This document shows positions 17,733 through 26,959 of a stretch of DNA of 44,681 nucleotides, in pieces (the first letter of the stretch is position 1; the number at the start of each line of letters is the position of its first letter). The DNA comes from Candidatus Woesearchaeota archaeon (GTDB lineage Archaea; Nanobdellota; Nanobdellia; SCGC-AAA011-G17; GW2011-AR17): the NCBI GenBank assembly GCA_016235495.1, contig JACRKH010000060.1, positions 1 through 44,681 on the forward strand, given 5' to 3'. Made by a program: the position numbers and the translations under genes. The notes beneath the pieces were generated by a model. That model was not told the DNA's origin, ran no database searches, and worked only from the letters and a program-made list of their open reading frames with translations.

Positions 17733-18620
17733 ATGACGCCAAAAGAAGCATACCTGAGAGCAGGAAAAATACACTATGAAGTCTGTGAACGCTCGAAATC
17801 GCTCATCAAGCCAGGAGCATCTCTTTTAGACATTGCCCGCAAGATAGAGTCTTACATTGCAGAACACCCAGAAGCTTCGCTCGCATTCCCAATAAACTTA
17901 CAACTCAACAATGAAGTGCACTATTCTCCAGTTCCCAACGACACAAGAACAATCACAAAAGAAGATATCATCAAAGTGGATGTTGGTGTGCACGTCGAGG
18001 GATACATTGCAGATGGAGCATACACAATCGCACTGAACAAAGACTACCAAGATATGGTAGACTTCACAGAAGAAGTCCTTAGAAAAACTATCACAGGGTT
18101 AAAGCCAGGCATGAAAGTCTCAGAAATAGGAAAACGTCTTGACAAACTCATGGAAGGATCAAAATATAAAATCATTAAAAACCTCATGGGGCACCAGGTT
18201 CAGCAATGGGACTTGCATTCGACAAAATCTGTATTCGTGTATGAAAGCAGCTCGCCAAACACAATGGAGCCAGGCGAAGCATTTGCTATAGAAATTTTTA
18301 TCACAGATGGTGCAGGGCATATCAAATCAAGCCCGACGGGGATGATTTATGCAATGAAAAAGAAACTGCTTCCAGTCAGAGATACAAAAATAAGAAAACT
18401 CTGTCAAATAATTACAGAAAAAAGAAAATCACTTCCATTTACAGAGAGGTATGTCACAGAGCACTTAGGCTACAGCAGAGTAGACTTTCTCAACCTCAAG
18501 CGCTCAAATAATCTCAATGAATATGCACACCTCTTAGAAATTCCAGGCTCAAAAATTGCACAGTTTGAAGATATTATATACATGGACAAAGACAAAGTAA
18601 TTATTACGACCAAACCTTAA
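17733..18620 (+). CDS. map: Methionine aminopeptidase type 2
   Basis: ASLAFPINLQLNNEVHYSP, VDVGVHVEGYIADGA, NLMGHQVQQWDLHS, GEAFAIEIFITDGAGH. Confidence 0.95.
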   Translation: MTPKEAYLRAGKIHYEVCERSKSLIKPGASLLDIARKIESYIAEHPEASLAFPINLQLNNEVHYSPVPNDTRTITKEDIIKVDVGVHVEGYIADGAYTIALNKDYQDMVDFTEEVLRKTITGLKPGMKVSEIGKRLDKLMEGSKYKIIKNLMGHQVQQWDLHSTKSVFVYESSSPNTMEPGEAFAIEIFITDGAGHIKSSPTGMIYAMKKKLLPVRDTKIRKLCQIITEKRKSLPFTERYVTEHLGYSRVDFLNLKRSNNLNEYAHLLEIPGSKIAQFEDIIYMDKDKVIITTKP

Positions 18621-18652
18621 TATTTAAATATCCAGAACATCTTCTTATTCCT

Positions 18653-19048
18653 ATGATTACACGCTTCAAAAGGATAACCATTGTTCGCATTCGTGCGCCA
18701 GCACAGGAGATTACCCCAGAAATTCAATGGTTGTCTGAATCCCTTGGTTTGTTCTCAGAAAGAGATAAGGATCGTTCCTGTTTTCGTTTATTTCTTGCAA
18801 TAGTCCAGGCAAAGAGGCCAGTATCATCGGATGAACTGGCATACAAACTCAATCTCAGCAGAGCAACAGTAATTCATCACTTAACAAAACTTATTGCTTC
18901 TGGCATTGTCGTGATAGAAGACAGCAAATATGCATTGAGAGCAAAGAACCTCGAATCTACTTTAAAGAAAATGAAGCAGGATGTGCTTTCTGCCTATGAA
19001 GAAATGGAAGACATAGCAAAAAAAATAGATAAAGAGTTGCACATTTAA
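18653..19048 (+). CDS. ArsR-like winged HTH regulator
   Basis: VSSDELAYKLNLSRATVIHHLTKLIASGIVV. Confidence 0.8.
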   Translation: MITRFKRITIVRIRAPAQEITPEIQWLSESLGLFSERDKDRSCFRLFLAIVQAKRPVSSDELAYKLNLSRATVIHHLTKLIASGIVVIEDSKYALRAKNLESTLKKMKQDVLSAYEEMEDIAKKIDKELHI

Positions 19049-19052
19049 AAAA

Positions 19053-19544
19053 TTAATACAAATGTACGTCGTGCACATTCGTGTAGGAAAACAATTCTTT
19101 CGCACTGAACCACAATGCAACTTCATGTGCAGCATCCTTCGCATCACCTGAAGCATGGATAATATTCTTCACTGGTAATTTTTTCGCATCTGCATAGGCA
19201 TAAGACACATGTGTGTAGTCCCCTCGAATAGTTCCAGGCACTGCTGTTCTTGGTTCCGTTCCGCCAACAATCTTTCGCACCACTTCAATTGCAACAACAC
19301 CTTCCCAAACCATCGCAACAACAGGCCCTTCAACCACATAGTCAAGCAGCATATTCCTTACAGCCTCGCCTCTTCGCACAGTAATATCCTCAGTATAATG
19401 CTTCTTCGCAAAATCCTTATCCACATGCAGCATTTTCATGCCAATCAATTTCAGGCCAGAATTTTCAAACCTTCGAATAACTTCCCCAATCAATGCTCTT
19501 TTCACACCATCAGGTTTTATCATGACAAATGTTCGTTCAATCAT
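19053..19544 (-). CDS. ndk: Nucleoside diphosphate kinase
   Basis: RTFVMIKPDGVKRALIGEVI, RTAVPGTIRGDY, NIIHASGDAKDA. Confidence 0.96.
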   Translation of the reverse strand: MIERTFVMIKPDGVKRALIGEVIRRFENSGLKLIGMKMLHVDKDFAKKHYTEDITVRRGEAVRNMLLDYVVEGPVVAMVWEGVVAIEVVRKIVGGTEPRTAVPGTIRGDYTHVSYAYADAKKLPVKNIIHASGDAKDAAHEVALWFSAKELFSYTNVHDVHLY

Positions 19545-19568
19545 TTTTCCTCCATAAAAATAAAAAAA

Positions 19569-19754
19569 TTATTTCTTGCTCTTATCCTTTCCAGCAGAAG
19601 TAACCCACTTCATATTTTGTGGCTTTCGCTTCAAAAACAAAGTATGTTTCTCACACTTTCGAGAACAAAAATGGGTAATCTTCCCAGTCTTGTACACAAA
19701 GATAAGACCAGTGCCAGGCATCAATTCATTTCCGCAAAAACCGCATTTTGCCAT
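19569..19754 (-). CDS. rpl24e: Ribosomal protein L24e
   Basis: CGFCGNELMPGTGLIFVYKTGKITHFCSRKCEKHTL. Confidence 0.95.
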   Translation of the reverse strand: MAKCGFCGNELMPGTGLIFVYKTGKITHFCSRKCEKHTLFLKRKPQNMKWVTSAGKDKSKK

Positions 19755-20051
19755 TTATCGTTTCCCCTTATTGAGCCTTCTTGCCTCAATTTCTGTTTCT
19801 CTCAGCATAAGAATATCTTTCAAACGCACAGGGCCTTTTACATTCCTGCTTAGAATCTTGTTTGCATCTCTGCCCTCAAGAATCTTGCATCGCACTTGGA
19901 TGATTTCCCCTCGTGTGCCAGTTCTTCCCATGATTTCTTCAACACGAGCAGGAACAGCTTCGCTAAAAATAGTTTTCCCAGCAGTTTTTACCTCTGCTTT
20001 TTGTTCCTCTCCCTTTTGAGGAGCCTTTTCTTCTTTTTTAGCTGCTGCCAT
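19755..20051 (-). CDS. rps28e: Ribosomal protein S28e with N-terminal extension
   Basis: AVPARVEEIMGRTGTRGEIIQVRCKILEGRDANKILSRNVKGPVRLKDILMLRETEIEARRL; start set at MAAAKKEEK. Confidence 0.94.
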   Translation of the reverse strand: MAAAKKEEKAPQKGEEQKAEVKTAGKTIFSEAVPARVEEIMGRTGTRGEIIQVRCKILEGRDANKILSRNVKGPVRLKDILMLRETEIEARRLNKGKR

Positions 20052-20388
20052 TTTCGACCTGGAGACTGTCACTTATCTGCTTAATAATATTCTTTGCTTC
20101 GCCTTCTTGTATAATTGCAATGGAGCTCGTTCCAATACCCATTCCAGCTGCTGTTCCCAATTCTATTTTACTAGGAACATTGACAAGAGGAACCTTCTTC
20201 TCTTTACAGAGCGGGCCAAGATGCATGATAATCTCAGCAGGATTCGTATCCTTTGCAACAACAACAAGCTTGGCAATGCCTTTTTCAATAGCTTTAGTAG
20301 TTTCGTTTGTACCTTTTCGTAGTTTCCCAGAAGTCTTTGCTAACTCAACGGCTTCATAGGCTTTCTCGACCAATTGTTTTTCATCCAT
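20038..20388 (-). CDS. rpl7ae: Ribosomal protein L7Ae
   Basis: GTNETTKAIEKGIAKLVVVAKDTNPAEIIMHLGPLCKEKKVPLV. Confidence 0.96.
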   Translation of the reverse strand: MDEKQLVEKAYEAVELAKTSGKLRKGTNETTKAIEKGIAKLVVVAKDTNPAEIIMHLGPLCKEKKVPLVNVPSKIELGTAAGMGIGTSSIAIIQEGEAKNIIKQISDSLQVENGSS

Positions 20389-20623
20389 GTATAAACCTCC
20401 AAACCTGTCATCGGTTTCAAGAAAGGATAAAAAAGAGGCTGTTTATAAAGGTTTCTGTGCATGCCAAGACATTTCGGATAGTGCTCATTTTTTTGTAAAA
20501 ATATATAGGCAAAAAGCCTTGAATTCTACCATTTTAGCCCATTCGAGAAGGTACATAAAAGTATTGGGATTAAGTATATATACTACGATATAATAACTAC
20601 ATAAATCCAAGGTTTGGGAAAAA

Positions 20624-20932
20624 ATGAAAGTAGAATACTATTTCGAAAATCCCTTATGTCATTATAAAACTCTTGAGAGGGTATTATCTAGACAATTTTT
20701 TATTATTGAACCTGTAGGGCCTGGTTGTACTTCGGGTTGTCCACTTTGTTTTGCAAAAAGAAGTAATAGTGATAAAATACTCGTTTCAAATACAACTTTT
20801 CCTGATTTAGAAGATAAGATGTTTATTAATGAAACAACTGAATCAACAATTCCTGGAATGGAAGAAGAAGTTAGCACTTTTTACAAAAGACTGCCATTCC
20901 TATTGTTGAAAAGGAGGATAGAGAACTCTTGA
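20624..20932 (+). CDS. Radical-SAM-like N-terminal fragment/protein (CX3CX2C)
   Basis: EPVGPGCTSGCPLCFAKRS; no room for a full radical SAM barrel. Confidence 0.55.
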   Translation: MKVEYYFENPLCHYKTLERVLSRQFFIIEPVGPGCTSGCPLCFAKRSNSDKILVSNTTFPDLEDKMFINETTESTIPGMEEEVSTFYKRLPFLLLKRRIENS

Positions 20933-21171
20933 AATATTTTGATTTTAGATTATTCTTTGGCGAATATTATTTAAGGAAGGATGTTAGAAATGAAATGTTG
21001 AGTTGGGTGGTAGATGGTGGAAGAGATAAGGGGGTCGATGTCGGACTTTGTTTGGAATGTAATAGTTGTCATGAAATTTCTTCACAAGTAAGAACAAATA
21101 TTCTTTGTGAAGGGATATCACGAAATGTTATTAAAATTGTTCAAGAATTGAGGGGGCTAAAAAGAAAATGA
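20929..21171 (+). CDS. Small Cys-containing protein overlapping the radical-SAM-like ORF
   Basis: TTG start overlapping the upstream TGA; GLCLECNSCHEISSQVRTNILCEG. Confidence 0.5.
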   Translation: MKYFDFRLFFGEYYLRKDVRNEMLSWVVDGGRDKGVDVGLCLECNSCHEISSQVRTNILCEGISRNVIKIVQELRGLKRK

Positions 21172-21764
21172 AACTTATTTTGGTAAGGCACGGTCAGAGT
21201 GAACATAATGTAAAAGGAATAATGCAGGGTCATATATCCAGCAAACTCACCGAACAAGGAAAAAAACAAGCACAAGATGCAGCAGATATTTTGAAAAATG
21301 AAAGGATTGATGAAATTTATGCCAGCGATCTTGGACGAGTAATTGAAACAGCAAATATAATTAACACATACCATCAAAATAAGATTAAATTTACACCAGT
21401 CCTGAGAGAGAGATCTATGGGAAAATTTGAAGGGCAACCTGCGGAAATTTTAGAAAATGCTGTTAAAGAGAGTGGTGAAGCGTATCATCTCTTTAGGCCG
21501 GATGGAGGAGAATCCTGTTTAGATACGAGAAATAAAATGATTATTTTTTTGAATGAGATGATTGTAAAACATGCCCATCAAACAATTTTATTAGTCACTT
21601 CAGGAGGAAATATCTTAGAGCTGTTATTATACTTATTAAAAGCTCCCAGAGAAGATTATAAGAAATATAATCCTCCAAATTGTGGTGTTAGCATCATAAA
21701 CTGTAGTAAAAGCAATAATTGTAAGTTGTTAATGCTTAATTCAAAAAAGATTGAGAACGAGTAA
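21168..21764 (+). CDS. Histidine phosphatase family protein, second catalytic His replaced
   Basis: LILVRHGQSEHN, YASDLGRVIETA, LRERSMGKFEG; expected SHGG position reads VTSGGN. Confidence 0.88.
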   Translation: MKLILVRHGQSEHNVKGIMQGHISSKLTEQGKKQAQDAADILKNERIDEIYASDLGRVIETANIINTYHQNKIKFTPVLRERSMGKFEGQPAEILENAVKESGEAYHLFRPDGGESCLDTRNKMIIFLNEMIVKHAHQTILLVTSGGNILELLLYLLKAPREDYKKYNPPNCGVSIINCSKSNNCKLLMLNSKKIENE

Positions 21765-21767
21765 AAC

Positions 21768-21875
21768 ATGGAAATGCCACAAAGATTTGAAGATTTAGAA
21801 GCATCGTATCCTCATTTTTCCAAGCTAGAGCTTCATTTTTTTAATTTAAAATATTGTGGCATAACTAACTTATAA
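21768..21875 (+). CDS. Small ORF (35 aa) downstream of the phosphatase-like gene
   Basis: MEMPQRFEDLEASYPHFSKLELHFFNLKYCGITNL; not in track. Confidence 0.35.
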   Translation: MEMPQRFEDLEASYPHFSKLELHFFNLKYCGITNL

Positions 21876-21948
21876 ATATTTTTATTACTTATTAGAAATA
21901 AATAGTTAATAAAAAGATTTATATCTTAAGAAAGAAAAAAGAAGAAAC

Positions 21949-22590
21949 ATGAAATTAATCTTTGGAGGGGGAGGATCTGGAGAGCAAAGCCTAGCTACAG
22001 ATAAGGTCTTTCTCAGCTTACTAAAAGAAAATGCAAAAATTCTGTATATTCCTATAGCACTAAGACACAAATATAGCCCTGAAGAATGTTTAAAATGGTT
22101 CAATGGTCAGTACCCTACACTCAAGACACAGACTACATTAGCAGATAACCTTAATGAAATAAACTCCTTAAATGATTTTGAGGGAATATATATTGGTGGA
22201 GGCAACACTTTTTCTCTCTTACAAGAAATTAGAGAAGCTAATTTTGATAAAAAGTTAATAGCATTTGCAAAAAAAGGAGGAATAATTTATGGAGGAAGTG
22301 CAGGAGCAATAATCCTTGCTGAGACTATTTTATCCAGCACAGATAAAAACATAAGCTCTCTTAATAATTTCGAAGCTTTGAGATTACTTAAAAATATTGC
22401 AATATGGCCACATTACAAAAAAGAACAAGATCAGAAAATTTATGAGTTTACTAAACAACACAAAGTATCAATATTAAGCATCTCTGAAGAAGGAGGCCTC
22501 TATTTTGATGGAAATATCCTTAAGATATTAGGAGATAATGTCTGCCTTTTTTTCAGTGAACAAAAAATAGAATTAAACCCTTCTCTCTAA
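21949..22590 (+). CDS. Peptidase S51 / dipeptidase E-like
   Basis: GIYIGGGNTFSLLQ, GIIYGGSAGAIILAE. Confidence 0.9.
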   Translation: MKLIFGGGGSGEQSLATDKVFLSLLKENAKILYIPIALRHKYSPEECLKWFNGQYPTLKTQTTLADNLNEINSLNDFEGIYIGGGNTFSLLQEIREANFDKKLIAFAKKGGIIYGGSAGAIILAETILSSTDKNISSLNNFEALRLLKNIAIWPHYKKEQDQKIYEFTKQHKVSILSISEEGGLYFDGNILKILGDNVCLFFSEQKIELNPSL

Positions 22591-22595
22591 AACCT

Positions 22596-22832
22596 TTATT
22601 CTATAAACTCTGATTTGACATACTTATGCAAAATGGGTGGAACCTTTACTTTACCATCCCTAGTTTGATAGGTTTCAAGCAGTGCTACCATAAGCCTTGG
22701 CGTAGCAAGACCAGAACAATTAATAGTATTAACATAAGCTGTTCCATCATCAGTTCGATACCTTATATTTGCACGTCTTGCTTGAAAATCAGTACAATTA
22801 CTCCCAGAGGAAACTTCAGAAAATCTTCTTGT
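22596..22832 (-). pseudogene. serS: Truncated seryl-tRNA synthetase, C-terminal remnant
   Basis: FSEVSSGSNCTDFQARRANIRYRTDDGTAYVNTINCSGLATPRLMVALLETYQTRDGKVKVPPILHKYVKSEFIE*; in-frame TAG upstream; not in track. Confidence 0.88.
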
Positions 22833-22851
22833 CTACCCCTCTGTCCGCAAA

Positions 22852-23565
22852 CTAATGCACTGCCACGCCAAACAGCGCACCAATGCCAAAGCCGGCCAAT
22901 GCAGCAAGCATGCCAATGAGCATCATCTGCAGGCCAGACTTCCAAGGACTGCCCACAGTAGTCTTCGCCTTATACGCGCCCACAAAGAACAATATCACAG
23001 AGGAAAGCACAAGGCTCGTCCAGACAGCAACATGTACAGGCAAAAAGAAGAAAGGAAATATAGGAATTAATGAACCAATCAATGCAGACAATCCAACAAT
23101 CCATGCAATATGCAATGGGCTTCTCTTCGGTGCACTCAATTTCAATTCTTGTGCCATCATCACATCTAACCATCTTTTTTTATTCGAAACAATATGCTCA
23201 ACCACAGTGTTCAGAAGACTCCCTTTGAATCCCAGTTGAGAATAAATTTTTCGAATCTCCTTTTTCTCTTCATCAGGAACATCTTTAATTTCTCGTGCTT
23301 CTTTATTCCTCTCACTCTGATAAAAATCTGCCTCAGCAGTGAAAGAAGTATACGCAACTGCACCCATAGAAATAGACTCAGCAAAAGTAGCCGCAAATGC
23401 AGCAGTGAGAATAATCTTCAAATCAGAGGTCGCAGTGGCAACACCCAGAGTAACCCCCAAGACATTGACAAGCCCATCCTGCCAGCCAAGAATAAAATCT
23501 CTCCAGCCTGAACTTCCAAGATGCTTTTCCATATGCTTCTTTCTGAGAAAAGCCTGTCTTGCCAT
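22852..23565 (-). CDS. VIT1/CCC1 family transporter
   Basis: ILGWQDGLVNVLGVTLGVA, FAATFAESISMGAVAYTS, TM-rich C-terminal half. Confidence 0.92.
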   Translation of the reverse strand: MARQAFLRKKHMEKHLGSSGWRDFILGWQDGLVNVLGVTLGVATATSDLKIILTAAFAATFAESISMGAVAYTSFTAEADFYQSERNKEAREIKDVPDEEKKEIRKIYSQLGFKGSLLNTVVEHIVSNKKRWLDVMMAQELKLSAPKRSPLHIAWIVGLSALIGSLIPIFPFFFLPVHVAVWTSLVLSSVILFFVGAYKAKTTVGSPWKSGLQMMLIGMLAALAGFGIGALFGVAVH

Positions 23566-23575
23566 AAAAGAAAAA

Positions 23576-23890
23576 TTATCTCCTCTTCTTCGCAGCTTTT
23601 CTAGCTATCTTCTTCACTTTTCTTGTTTCAGCTTCAAGCTTTTTCAATTCTCTTTCAAGCATGGCAAGACTCTTTTTTGAAATAACAATAGCTTCTCTCC
23701 CCACAATATGTGCATCACGGGAAAGCGTTCGTTCAAAGCTATGCAAGCTCTTCTTTTCATCCTTCGCTACTTTCTTGCTAAACTTTTTCCCAAAACTTTG
23801 CACCTTCGCCTTGATTGTCCCAGCAAGGCTTACTCTTCGTACTTTCTTTTTCAACCACTTCACCTCCTTTTCTAAAATGAAGATCAACAA
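23576..23890 (-). CDS. Hypothetical basic protein
   Basis: 104-aa Lys-rich ORF. Confidence 0.55.
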   Translation of the reverse strand: MLIFILEKEVKWLKKKVRRVSLAGTIKAKVQSFGKKFSKKVAKDEKKSLHSFERTLSRDAHIVGREAIVISKKSLAMLERELKKLEAETRKVKKIARKAAKKRR

Positions 23891-23923
23891 GCATACAATG
23901 AAGAAGCAAGTTTAAAAATCTTT

Positions 23924-24568
23924 TTATTTAGAAGCTGCAAGTAAATCATCCAAAGTCTCATAAGGCGCCTCTAAAACCCTGTACATTTTTCTAAGAATCT
24001 CAGATCTAGGAAAACTTCGTGCATGGATATAGGAAGAAATAGTACTCCCAGCAAGGCCTACTCTTTCTCCTAATTGTACATAAGTTAAACCCAATTCTTT
24101 TAGCCTCAAAGAAAGAAAAGCACTAAGCTCTTTGTATGGAGATTGTGTTATTCTTTGTGTTCCCAAATATGTTCTATACTCTCTGGTATTCCTAAAAGGA
24201 GCTCCTGTTTCAGGATGAGTAAGTCTTTGCACTAAAGAGTTATGATATTCATCACAGGATCGAAAAGCCTCTCCATTTTTATTTTTTCTTCGCTGTATCC
24301 CAAATTTTTGATATTCTGCTCGTGAAGCAAATGCTTGTTTAGTTTTAGGATTTATCATAAGAGAAAGACGATAGTCTTGATATTCTCGATAAGAACGAAA
24401 TGCTTCACCTGTCTGAGGATTTATTCTTTCAACCAATCGCACATAGCCATAAACAGTAGAATAAGAAACACTAACACTACTTGCAATATCCCTCACAGAA
24501 AGTCCTTCTTGAGCAAGTTTTTTTATTTCCTCCTTAGTCTCATCGCTAATAACATGCCCCATAAGCAA
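23924..24568 (-). CDS. HTH - four short repeats - XRE-like HTH protein
   Basis: N-terminal GLSVRDIASSVSVSYSTVYGYV; repeats NPQTGEAFRSYREYQDY etc.; C-terminal LTYVQLGERVGLAGSTISSYIHARSFP. Confidence 0.8.
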   Translation of the reverse strand: MLMGHVISDETKEEIKKLAQEGLSVRDIASSVSVSYSTVYGYVRLVERINPQTGEAFRSYREYQDYRLSLMINPKTKQAFASRAEYQKFGIQRRKNKNGEAFRSCDEYHNSLVQRLTHPETGAPFRNTREYRTYLGTQRITQSPYKELSAFLSLRLKELGLTYVQLGERVGLAGSTISSYIHARSFPRSEILRKMYRVLEAPYETLDDLLAASK

Positions 24569-24601
24569 AGGGAGAAATAAATTTCTAATATAAAAGTTTT
24601 T

Positions 24602-25210
24602 CTACAGCCCTAAAGGAAGAACATAACCCAAAATTAGAAGAAGCACTGCAAAGCCTATAGTGCAGAAGTACACAGTCCTGCTCCACGCCAGCACTTTCTT
24701 CCCATCAAGCACCCAGAAGGGCAGCATATTAAAGAGGGCAAGCCAGGTATTAATAATAAAGCCATAGGAAAAGATATTCCCTAACAAACCGAGAGGGGAA
24801 AGAAAGACAAAAGCAGCTAAAAAGAGCAAAGCTAAGACAATATTCACTAAAGGACCAGCAAGAGAAATCTTCCCATACTTTTCTTTGCTCACATGCCCCA
24901 TAATCATCACCGCGCCGGGAGCAGCAAAGACAAAGCCTAAGAAGGAAATAAACACCGCAAGGATAAGCATGCTCATATCCGCACGGAACTCTGCAAAGCA
25001 TCCATATCTTTGTGCAACAATCTTATGCCCCATCTCGTGCAATAAAAATCCTGTACCCACAGCTATTGCAGCAATAATAAAACTCTGAAGAAAATGTGCT
25101 TGTCCAATCCCAAATATCCCTCCAGAGAGCACAATGGCAAAGGCAATGGAAACAAAAAACCATGCTCTGGATAAATCTCGTATTTCAATCCTTGAAAATT
25201 TTATCTGCAT
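24602..25210 (-). CDS. Site-2 protease family (M50) membrane metalloprotease
   Basis: GFLLHEMGHKIVAQRYG, FWVLDGKKVLAWS, multiple TMs. Confidence 0.92.
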   Translation of the reverse strand: MQIKFSRIEIRDLSRAWFFVSIAFAIVLSGGIFGIGQAHFLQSFIIAAIAVGTGFLLHEMGHKIVAQRYGCFAEFRADMSMLILAVFISFLGFVFAAPGAVMIMGHVSKEKYGKISLAGPLVNIVLALLFLAAFVFLSPLGLLGNIFSYGFIINTWLALFNMLPFWVLDGKKVLAWSRTVYFCTIGFAVLLLILGYVLPLGL

Positions 25211-25268
25211 ACTTCTAAAAATCAGTCCATCTATATAAATTTTATCCTTAGGTATTCATGAAGAAAAA

Positions 25269-26906
25269 TCAGTCGTGGGCATACACAAAGAGCATTTTCT
25301 TTTTATTATCAAGGCGGCAGAAGAACATCCTTTCAAACTGAATAATATCCCCTTCCTTCAAATCTTTCAGTGCCTTCTCCCCATGCCCCTCAAGAACAGA
25401 CCCATCATCCATAAGCACCTGCACAGGAACAGCATCCTTTACAGGCACACAATGAATAATTTTTGCTTTAAGTGAGGCATCATAAGCTTCTGAAACATAT
25501 GCTCCATTCTCAAAGTTAAACAGATGCATAAATCGATACATTTGCCCTCGAGGAATATCATCTTGTACATAAAAATCTGTATCAAATGCAACAGTTCGTG
25601 TTCCCATCTCTTTAAACTCAGGATGCAAAGGAACTGTAGCTTTTTTTAAGTCATTCTTCACTGTAATAATCTTCCCGCCCTTGACAAAAAAATATCTTCT
25701 CGCAATAGGATCAATAAGTTTTCTATTGATCGCCGCAACTTGGCTCCAATCGAGATTCGTTGCAGTTGCAGAGAGACCAACTTCAAGAACAAGCTCATAA
25801 AAAGTTTCAGGAACAATCCCTCTTCGTCGCAGCGCCATTAAAGTCATCAGCCTTGGATCATCCCAGCCATCTACCTCTCCCTTTTCAATTCTCTCTCGGA
25901 TAACCCTTCCCTGCGTATCAAATCCATTCACAGAAAATCTTCCATATTGTAATACTTCCTGCTTTTTGAAACCCAGCAAATCTTTGATATAATTCTGTAG
26001 TTCAACTCGCATGCTGCCAAACTCAATGCTTCTGAGAATATGTGTTACCCCAGCAATCTCTTCGCCAATCACTGTTTCGAAATCATACATAGGCCACACA
26101 AGATATTTATCTTTGACAAGAGGATGTGCATGATGAACAATCCTAAAGAGAACAGGATCGCGCATGGTTGCATTCAGGCTGTCAATCTCTCCAACGAGAC
26201 GAAGCGTAGCTTCACCAGCCTTGTACTTCCCTGCAAGCATAGCATTCCACTCCTCCATGTTCTTTCGTTCATGTTGTACTCTGTGGTCGCAAATCTTCGC
26301 ATGTGTTCTGTAGTCGCTAATTTTTTCTTTATCACAAAAACAAACATAAGCAGATTCTTTTTTTATAAGTTCTTCAGCATATTTGTAAAAAGTTCCCATC
26401 TCTTCAGAAGCAACAATAATTCTATCAGGTTCAATGCGCAGCCAGACTAATGCATCATGAATGGCATCATAATATTCTTTCTTTGCTTTTTCGGGATTCG
26501 TATCATCAATTCTCAGAACGCATTTCCCATGATACTTCTGTGCATACATATAATTCAGAAGAAAAGACAAAGCATGCCCTAAGTGGGGATACTTGCTCGG
26601 TTCCGGAGGAATTCGTGTGACCACAGGGCCAGTAACATGCGGTAACTCTGCAAGTTCTCTTTTCTTTTTTTCCTTCTTTTCATGAAGCAGTTCCGGTGCA
26701 ATGCTTTCCAATGCTTCTTTTTGTTGCTCAAGAGACATACTATTCACTTTTTTAACCGCTTCCTGCACTTTCTTAGAAATTTCTTTAATCTCATTCTTTA
26801 ATTTTGGATTCTCAGAAAAAAGCTGCCCGAGAACAGCACCTGGATTCGCCTTGCCATCAAACTTCAAAGCATTAAATAAGGCAAACTTTTCAATCTCTCT
26901 GTCCAT
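25269..26906 (-). CDS. gltX: Glutamyl-tRNA synthetase, archaeal type
   Basis: VTRIPPEPSKYPHLGHALSFLLNYMYA, LRIDDTNPEKAKKEYYDAI, WDDPRLMTLMALRRRGI. Confidence 0.96.
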   Translation of the reverse strand: MDREIEKFALFNALKFDGKANPGAVLGQLFSENPKLKNEIKEISKKVQEAVKKVNSMSLEQQKEALESIAPELLHEKKEKKKRELAELPHVTGPVVTRIPPEPSKYPHLGHALSFLLNYMYAQKYHGKCVLRIDDTNPEKAKKEYYDAIHDALVWLRIEPDRIIVASEEMGTFYKYAEELIKKESAYVCFCDKEKISDYRTHAKICDHRVQHERKNMEEWNAMLAGKYKAGEATLRLVGEIDSLNATMRDPVLFRIVHHAHPLVKDKYLVWPMYDFETVIGEEIAGVTHILRSIEFGSMRVELQNYIKDLLGFKKQEVLQYGRFSVNGFDTQGRVIRERIEKGEVDGWDDPRLMTLMALRRRGIVPETFYELVLEVGLSATATNLDWSQVAAINRKLIDPIARRYFFVKGGKIITVKNDLKKATVPLHPEFKEMGTRTVAFDTDFYVQDDIPRGQMYRFMHLFNFENGAYVSEAYDASLKAKIIHCVPVKDAVPVQVLMDDGSVLEGHGEKALKDLKEGDIIQFERMFFCRLDNKKKMLFVYAHD

Positions 26907-26959
26907 AGGAAAGAAGGGGAAACAGGAATATATAAATATATCCCCAGCTTCACAGAACT

